A stretch of DNA of 64,000 bases from Tenacibaculum soleae (lineage in GTDB: Bacteria; Bacteroidota; Bacteroidia; Flavobacteriales; Flavobacteriaceae), in contig NZ_MAKX01000001.1 of assembly GCF_001693415.1 (NCBI RefSeq), forward strand, positions 824,047 through 888,046, read 5' to 3'. A model generated the notes under the pieces. The model was given only the letters and a program-made list of their open reading frames with translations, was not told the origin of the DNA and did no database searches. Numbering within the stretch: the stretch's first letter is position 1; every line of letters begins with the position of its first letter. Shown here piece by piece: positions 59,182-64,000 of the stretch. The translations under genes and the position numbers were made by a program.

Positions 59182-59793
59182 ATGAGAGACAAAATTATAG
59201 ACAAAGCTGGAGTGTTATTTTTAAATTTAGGATTTAAAAGTATAACAATGGATGATATAGCAAAAGAACTAGCAATATCAAAAAAAACACTGTATAAATA
59301 TTTTTCAAAAAAGACAGAGTTGGTTGATGCTAGTACTGATGCTGTTCATAATACTATAAATGAAGCAATAAATAATATTAAAGCACAAAATTACAATGCA
59401 ATTGAAGAAGAGTTTGCAGTAAAAGCAGTTTTTAAAGAAATGTTTAAAAATGCAAAAACTTCACCAATGTATCAGTTAAAAAAATATTATCCAGAAACGT
59501 ACACAAAGCTAATGGAGCGTGAAGAGTGCTTGTTTAGAGATTGTAATATTGATAATTTAATACGAGGTATTGAACAAGGATTTTATAGAAAAAATTTAAA
59601 AATTGAGTTAGCTGTAAAGTTTTATTTTACATTGATTTTCGGAGTTTTTGAAAGCGAAATGTACGGTAATGAAATGCAAGAATTAATAAAAATTGAATAT
59701 GAAATTTTAGAATACCACATAAGAGCAATTGCGACTCCTAAAGGAATAAAAGAATTAGAAAAACAATTAAAAACGATAAATAAAAATTTATAA
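59182..59793 (+). CDS. TetR/AcrR-family transcriptional regulator
   Basis: A 203-residue repressor with the N-terminal HTH (KIIDKAGVLFLNLGFKSITMDDIAKELAISKKTLYKYF in parts, about 4-42). The ligand-binding C-terminal domain is helical and ends KELEKQLKTINKNL. It is the first gene of the efflux operon, 2 nt from the TolC gene, and probably controls the operon in response to a pump substrate. Confidence 0.93.
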   Translation: MRDKIIDKAGVLFLNLGFKSITMDDIAKELAISKKTLYKYFSKKTELVDASTDAVHNTINEAINNIKAQNYNAIEEEFAVKAVFKEMFKNAKTSPMYQLKKYYPETYTKLMEREECLFRDCNIDNLIRGIEQGFYRKNLKIELAVKFYFTLIFGVFESEMYGNEMQELIKIEYEILEYHIRAIATPKGIKELEKQLKTINKNL

Positions 59794-59795
59794 CA

Positions 59796-61136
59796 ATGAA
59801 AAAATACATATATAGTGTATTTATATTCTTTTGTACGAGCATTTTGTTTGCACAAGAAGAACTTAATTTATCAATGCAAGATGCAATTGAATATGCAATA
59901 AAAAATAATTATGATAATAAAATAGCGGTTAACAATATCGCAGCTGCTCATAAAAAAAAGTGGGAAACAACAACCATCGGTTTGCCGCAAATTGATGGTA
60001 CGATAGATTATCAAAACTGGTTAAGACAGCAAGTGTCTTTATTGCCGGGAGAAATAGCTGGGGCTGCACCTGGTACGTTTGTGCCCGTAAAGTTTGGAAC
60101 AAAACAAACCATGAATGCGACAGTTACTTTACGACAATTAATTTTTGATGGCTCTTATATAGTTGGGCTACAATCGGCAAAAACGTATTTAAAAATATCT
60201 GAACAATCAAAAGAAAAAACAGCACTAGCAACAAGAGAAGCTGTTATTAATGCTTATGGAAATGTTTTAGTTACCGAAAAAACAATTGCTATTTTAGAAA
60301 AAAATAAAGAGGTTGTTCAGAAAAACTTAGTCGAAACCCAAAAAATATATAAAAATGGGTTAACAGAATTAGAAAATGTTGAGCAATTACAAATAACACT
60401 TGGTAATATTGAAAACAATTTAAGCAATACTGTTAGAATGAAAGTAATTGCTTACAAAATGTTAAATATTTCTCTAGGAAACTCAATAGATAAGAAAATT
60501 AGATTAACTGATACGCTAGATAACTTAGTACTTTCTAATACTGATTTTAGTTTATTAACAAAGGTTTTTGATGTAAACAATCATATTGATTACCGAATGG
60601 TTGAGAATGATAAAGAAAGTAAAAGATTGTTAATGCGCTTAGAGCAAAGCAAAGCATTACCTAGATTATCAGCCTTTGTAAATTATGGAGCGTCAGCAAA
60701 TTCAAATGATTTTACGTTTTTAAACGGTTCGCAAAAATGGTTTTCAAGCTCTTTATTGGGTGTTACTTTAAATGTGCCTATTTTTAGTAGTTTCGGAAGA
60801 AGTTCAAGAACAGCAATAGCAAAAATTGAGTTTGAAAATGCTGAAATTCAAAGAGAAAACGTTAAACAACAATTATTGTTAAAAGCAGCGTCAGCAAAAA
60901 GTGAATATCAATTAAGTATTGAAAGTTATCAAATAGCTAAGAAAAATTTAGAGCTATCTGAAAGAATTGAGAAAAAACAACAGATAAAATTTTTTGAAGG
61001 GATTTCATCAAGTTTTGATTTGTTACAAGCACAAAATCAACTATATAGCCAGCAAAATAGTTACGTACAATCAATGTTAAACGTAATTGCTAAAAAAGCA
61101 CAACTAGAAAACGCATTAAACATACCACTAAAATAA
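59796..61136 (+). CDS. TolC-family outer-membrane efflux protein
   Basis: A 446-residue outer-membrane channel subunit with a signal peptide (to SILFAQ near 20). The two structural repeats each hold long helices and strands: the first has SMQDAIEYAIKNNYDNKIAV, and the second has QSKALPRLSAFVNYGAS, LGVTLNVPIFSSFGRSS and the C-terminal helix QLYSQQNSYVQSMLNVI. It forms the outer exit duct for the pump of this operon. It is 2 nt behind the TetR gene and 10 nt before the adaptor. Confidence 0.94.
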   Translation: MKKYIYSVFIFFCTSILFAQEELNLSMQDAIEYAIKNNYDNKIAVNNIAAAHKKKWETTTIGLPQIDGTIDYQNWLRQQVSLLPGEIAGAAPGTFVPVKFGTKQTMNATVTLRQLIFDGSYIVGLQSAKTYLKISEQSKEKTALATREAVINAYGNVLVTEKTIAILEKNKEVVQKNLVETQKIYKNGLTELENVEQLQITLGNIENNLSNTVRMKVIAYKMLNISLGNSIDKKIRLTDTLDNLVLSNTDFSLLTKVFDVNNHIDYRMVENDKESKRLLMRLEQSKALPRLSAFVNYGASANSNDFTFLNGSQKWFSSSLLGVTLNVPIFSSFGRSSRTAIAKIEFENAEIQRENVKQQLLLKAASAKSEYQLSIESYQIAKKNLELSERIEKKQQIKFFEGISSSFDLLQAQNQLYSQQNSYVQSMLNVIAKKAQLENALNIPLK

Positions 61137-61146
61137 AATAACTATA

Positions 61147-62313
61147 ATGAGAAAAATATATTCAGTAATAGCAATCGCACTGTTATTAACTTCCTGTGGA
61201 GGAAGTAAAAAGCAATCAGTTGAAGAAGTGTTAGCTTCTAATGATTTAACAAAAATTAGAACAAAAAAGGCAGCTTTAGATGCGCAAGTACAAGCTTTAT
61301 CAGGAGATATTAAGATATTAAATGATAAAATATCGGAGTTAGATACTACTAAAAGAATACCTTTAATAACGGTTATAGACGCAAAACAAACAGTGTTTAA
61401 TCATTATTTAGAATTGCAAGGAGACGTAAAAACAAAACAAAATGTTTTGGTGTATCCTGAAATGGCTGGGCAATTGTACAAAATTTATGTAAAAGAGGGT
61501 CAGTATGTAAAAAAAGGTCAAATTTTAGCAAGAATAGATGATGGAGGATTGTCTAGTCAATTAGCTCAAATTGAAGCACAAGCAGCGTTAGCATCAACTA
61601 CTTTTGAACGTCAAAAGCGTTTATGGGAGCAAAAAATTGGTTCTGAAATACAGTTTTTACAAGCAAAAACAACATATGAATCACAAAAAAGTGCCGTAAG
61701 TCAATTAAAAAGACAATTATCAAAATCAGTAATAACAGCACCATTTTCGGGTGTTATTGATGATGTAATAAAAGATCAAGGAACAGTAGTTGCTCCTGGG
61801 CCAGGATCAGAAGTTTTTAGAATCGTAAACTTACAAAACATGTATATTGAAACTTCTGTACCAGAAGGGTATATTACATCAATAAAAAAAGGAAAAAGCG
61901 TAAAAGTTGAATTTCCAGTTTTAGGGCAAACTATTGATTCTGAAATTCGTCAAGCCGGAAATTTTATCAATCCAGCAAATCGTACTTTTAAGGTAGAAAT
62001 AGCTGTAAATAATAAAGATAAAAGTATTAAGCCAAATTTAACAGCAAAGTTAAAAATTAACGATTATACCAATAAAGAAGCGTTGTTAATTCCGTTAAGT
62101 ATTATTTCTGAAAACGCAAAAGGAGAGCAGTATGTATATGTGGTTACAGATGTGAAAAATAAAAAAGGTATTGCAAAACAAAAAATTATAACTACCGGTA
62201 AAACTCAAGGGGATGTTGTAGAGGTTTTAGAAGGTATCGTTATAGGAAGTCAGGTAATTATGGAGGGTGCGCGTAGTGTTCAAAACGGACAACAAGTGCA
62301 AATTTTAAATTAA
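61147..62313 (+). CDS. RND efflux periplasmic adaptor lipoprotein
   Basis: A 388-residue membrane-fusion protein with lipobox LTSC near residue 17. After a coiled-coil region at about 28-65, it has the lipoyl/barrel part (LVYPEMAGQLYKIYVKEGQYVKKGQILARI in parts), a second helical hairpin and the barrel PFSGVIDDVIKDQGTVV. The C-terminal domain ends VQNGQQVQIL. It links the inner-membrane pump to TolC. It is 10 nt after the TolC gene. Confidence 0.95.
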   Translation: MRKIYSVIAIALLLTSCGGSKKQSVEEVLASNDLTKIRTKKAALDAQVQALSGDIKILNDKISELDTTKRIPLITVIDAKQTVFNHYLELQGDVKTKQNVLVYPEMAGQLYKIYVKEGQYVKKGQILARIDDGGLSSQLAQIEAQAALASTTFERQKRLWEQKIGSEIQFLQAKTTYESQKSAVSQLKRQLSKSVITAPFSGVIDDVIKDQGTVVAPGPGSEVFRIVNLQNMYIETSVPEGYITSIKKGKSVKVEFPVLGQTIDSEIRQAGNFINPANRTFKVEIAVNNKDKSIKPNLTAKLKINDYTNKEALLIPLSIISENAKGEQYVYVVTDVKNKKGIAKQKIITTGKTQGDVVEVLEGIVIGSQVIMEGARSVQNGQQVQILN

Positions 62314-62337
62314 TCGATAAGTTAAAAATCATTAAAT

Positions 62338-64000
62338 ATGTCTGAAAAAAATAAACAGGTAGATAAAGAATTTGGCTTGTCAACATGGGCAATTAACAAC
62401 AAAACTACCATGTATGTGGTAATGTTGTTGATCTTTTATTTAGGTGTTTCAGCTTTTTTTGAAATGCCTCGTGAGAGTTTTCCAGAAATTAAAGAAACCA
62501 AAATTTATATAAGTACACCGTTTTTTGGAAACACAGCCGAAGATATTGAGAAGCTAATTACCGATCCGTTAGAAGAAAAGCTAAAAACGGTAAGTAATGT
62601 TGTAGAAATTACTTCAACATCACAAGAGGATTACTCGATGGTAATTGTAGAGTTTGATGAAAATATTGAAGTAAAAGATGCAAAACAAAAAGTAAAAGAC
62701 GAAATTGAATCAGAAACATCAGGTGAAGATTGGCCAACTTTTAATGGTGCAAAAGTAGAGCCTAATGTTTTTGCATTAAGTATGAGTGAAGAAATGCCAA
62801 TACTTAATATTAATATTTCGGGTGATTATACCGTAGGAAAGTTAAAAGAGTTTGGTGAATATCTTCAAGATGAAATAGAGGGATTACAAGAAATTAAACA
62901 AGTAGATATTCGCGGGGTACAAGATAAAGAGGTTGAGGTTGCTGTAGATATTTATAAGATGCAAGCAGCAAAAGTTAGCTTTGGTGATATTATAAATGCT
63001 ATTAATGGTGGTAATTCAACCATGTCTGCTGGTAATTTAATTGCTAGTGGTCAGCGTCGTACGATTCGTATTTTAGGTGAAATTAAAAAGCCTTCAGAGT
63101 TAGAAAACTTTGTTGTAAAATCTGAAAAAGGAAACTCTATTTATTTAAAAGATGTTGCCAAAGTATTTTTTAAAGAAAAAGATATAACTTCTTATGCTAG
63201 AGAAGAGGGAGCACAAGTAGTTATGTTAGATGTTAAGAAAAGAGCAGGATCTAACATGGTAGCAGCTGCCAATCAGATTAGAGAAATAGTTAAAAATGCC
63301 AAAACAACTGTTTTTCCTGCAGATTTAAAGGTTACTGTTGCAAATGACCAATCATCAGTTACAATATCAGCAGTTGATGATTTGGTAAACAACATTATTT
63401 TTGGAGTTATTTTAGTAGTAACTGTTTTAATGTTTTTCTTAGGTTTTAAAAATGCAATATTTGTAGGTTTTGCTATTCCTATGTCGATGTTTATGTCGCT
63501 TATGATTTTAAACATGTTAGGATATACTTTAAATACCATGATCCTTTTTGGATTAATTATGGGGCTAGGAATGTTGGTAGATAACGGTATTGTAGTGGTA
63601 GAAAACGTATACCGTTTAATGGATGAAGAGGGAATGAATAAAGTAGATGCTGCTAAAAAAGGAATTGGAGAAATAGCCTTTCCAATTATTATTTCAACAG
63701 CAACAACAGTAGCTGCATTTATTCCGTTAGGTTTATGGCCAGGGGTTATGGGAGAGTTTATGAAACTTTTACCTATTACTTTAGCTATTGTATTAAGTTC
63801 ATCATTAGTGGTAGCTATCTTTTTTAATTCAGTTTTAGTATCTAACTTTATGAGTACTGAAGATAAAAATATGCCAATAAAGCGTATCATTATTATGACT
63901 GTAATTATGGCCGTAATAGGATTGTTAGTATATTTTACAGGAGGAGTATATAGATCTTTAGGAAGCCTGATGATGTTTACCGCGATAATGCTATGGGTGT
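62338..64000 (+). CDS. RND-family efflux permease, partial (runs off the window end)
   Basis: The frame starts at ATG 62338 (MSEKNKQVDKEFGLSTWAI), 24 nt after the adaptor gene, and stays open to the end of the window, about 554 codons. It is truncated by the edge, not broken. The start of the first membrane helix is NNKTTMYVVMLLIFYLGVS, then a periplasmic porter domain (FPEIKETKIYISTPFFGNTAEDIE in parts), and the central helices with the RND signature LGMLVDNGIVVVENVYRLMDE near 410-430. RND pumps use the proton gradient to export drugs or lipids. The family call is firm, the substrate unknown. Confidence 0.93.
   Translation, partial: MSEKNKQVDKEFGLSTWAINNKTTMYVVMLLIFYLGVSAFFEMPRESFPEIKETKIYISTPFFGNTAEDIEKLITDPLEEKLKTVSNVVEITSTSQEDYSMVIVEFDENIEVKDAKQKVKDEIESETSGEDWPTFNGAKVEPNVFALSMSEEMPILNINISGDYTVGKLKEFGEYLQDEIEGLQEIKQVDIRGVQDKEVEVAVDIYKMQAAKVSFGDIINAINGGNSTMSAGNLIASGQRRTIRILGEIKKPSELENFVVKSEKGNSIYLKDVAKVFFKEKDITSYAREEGAQVVMLDVKKRAGSNMVAAANQIREIVKNAKTTVFPADLKVTVANDQSSVTISAVDDLVNNIIFGVILVVTVLMFFLGFKNAIFVGFAIPMSMFMSLMILNMLGYTLNTMILFGLIMGLGMLVDNGIVVVENVYRLMDEEGMNKVDAAKKGIGEIAFPIIISTATTVAAFIPLGLWPGVMGEFMKLLPITLAIVLSSSLVVAIFFNSVLVSNFMSTEDKNMPIKRIIIMTVIMAVIGLLVYFTGGVYRSLGSLMMFTAIMLWV

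Noticed and set aside
63273..63890. A 205-codon open frame on the minus strand
   Set aside because: It lies opposite the RND permease coding frame, whose motifs are clear, and its sequence looks like a low-complexity shadow.
1..64000. CRISPR arrays, insertion sequences and prophage genes
   Set aside because: No regular spaced repeats, transposase, integrase or capsid-like genes were seen.

Overview
The window is AT-rich, chromosome-like DNA from a member of the Bacteroidota, most likely a marine Flavobacteriaceae of the Tenacibaculum/Polaribacter type. The genus is inferred. The visible support is promoter -7 elements of the TANNTTTG kind, almost no Shine-Dalgarno sequences, many lipoproteins with a Cys lipobox, a GH3-family enzyme beside an M23 peptidase, the DUF177-rpmF-fabH-accB-accC cluster, and a DksA-like protein that has lost most of its zinc cysteines. 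No phage, transposase, CRISPR array or rRNA was found.

Layout. 0-4 kb: a small exported protein, a Pif1-type helicase fused to HRDC and HTH domains, and a DUF547 protein. 4-9 kb (minus): a SUF iron-sulfur operon (sufA-like, sufB, an MBL-fold lipoprotein, sufC, sufD); sufS and sufE are not here. 9-13.3 kb (minus): a tight four-lipoprotein operon (choice-of-anchor-B/LVIVD protein, repeat protein, MbnP-family protein, di-heme peroxidase). 13.4-20.6 kb (plus): housekeeping genes thiL, a kbp-like LysM gene, an EamA transporter, a YicC nuclease gene, gmk, nadD, an M23 peptidase gene and a GH3 gene. 20.7-23.8 kb: an unknown small protein with a TPR histidine kinase and a LytTR regulator, followed by a 486-bp gene-free stretch with an 8-C run and direct repeats. 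24-28.6 kb: MOSC protein, a lipoprotein, S41 protease, dCMP deaminase, HupE/UreJ protein and an Lrp regulator. 28.8-31.8 kb: two DUF2975 membrane proteins with an HTH regulator, then umuC-umuD. 31.8-34.2 kb: bacilliredoxin, a TerB/DnaJ protein and three small genes of which two look like Roadblock/LC7 proteins. 34.4-40.1 kb: ileS (with a swapped GIHH signature), dksA-like, an unknown exported protein, lspA, DUF4230. 40.4-47.6 kb (minus): two YeeE/YedE half-proteins, waaA, accC, accB, fabH, rpmF, DUF177, pdxA; then ribE on plus.

48.4-57.8 kb is the main accessory region: a HIRAN protein and a WYL regulator diverge from a shared intergenic region, followed by a DUF2130 protein, hsdM, hsdS and hsdR (a type I restriction-modification system). 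The same palindrome, AACTA-N5-TAGTT, occurs upstream of the WYL gene and again upstream of the DUF2130-hsdMS operon, which suggests that the WYL protein controls both. 57.9-64 kb: a tRNA with anticodon CAT, a polyprenyl synthase, and a TetR-TolC-adaptor-RND efflux operon whose pump gene runs off the window end.

The strongest leads are the WYL operator pair and its island, the Roadblock-like cassette, the MbnP/di-heme peroxidase operon, the GIHH isoleucyl-tRNA synthetase, a lactonase-like lipoprotein inside the suf operon, a structured Flavobacteria-type intergenic element at 40.3 kb, and two copies of a dispersed palindrome.
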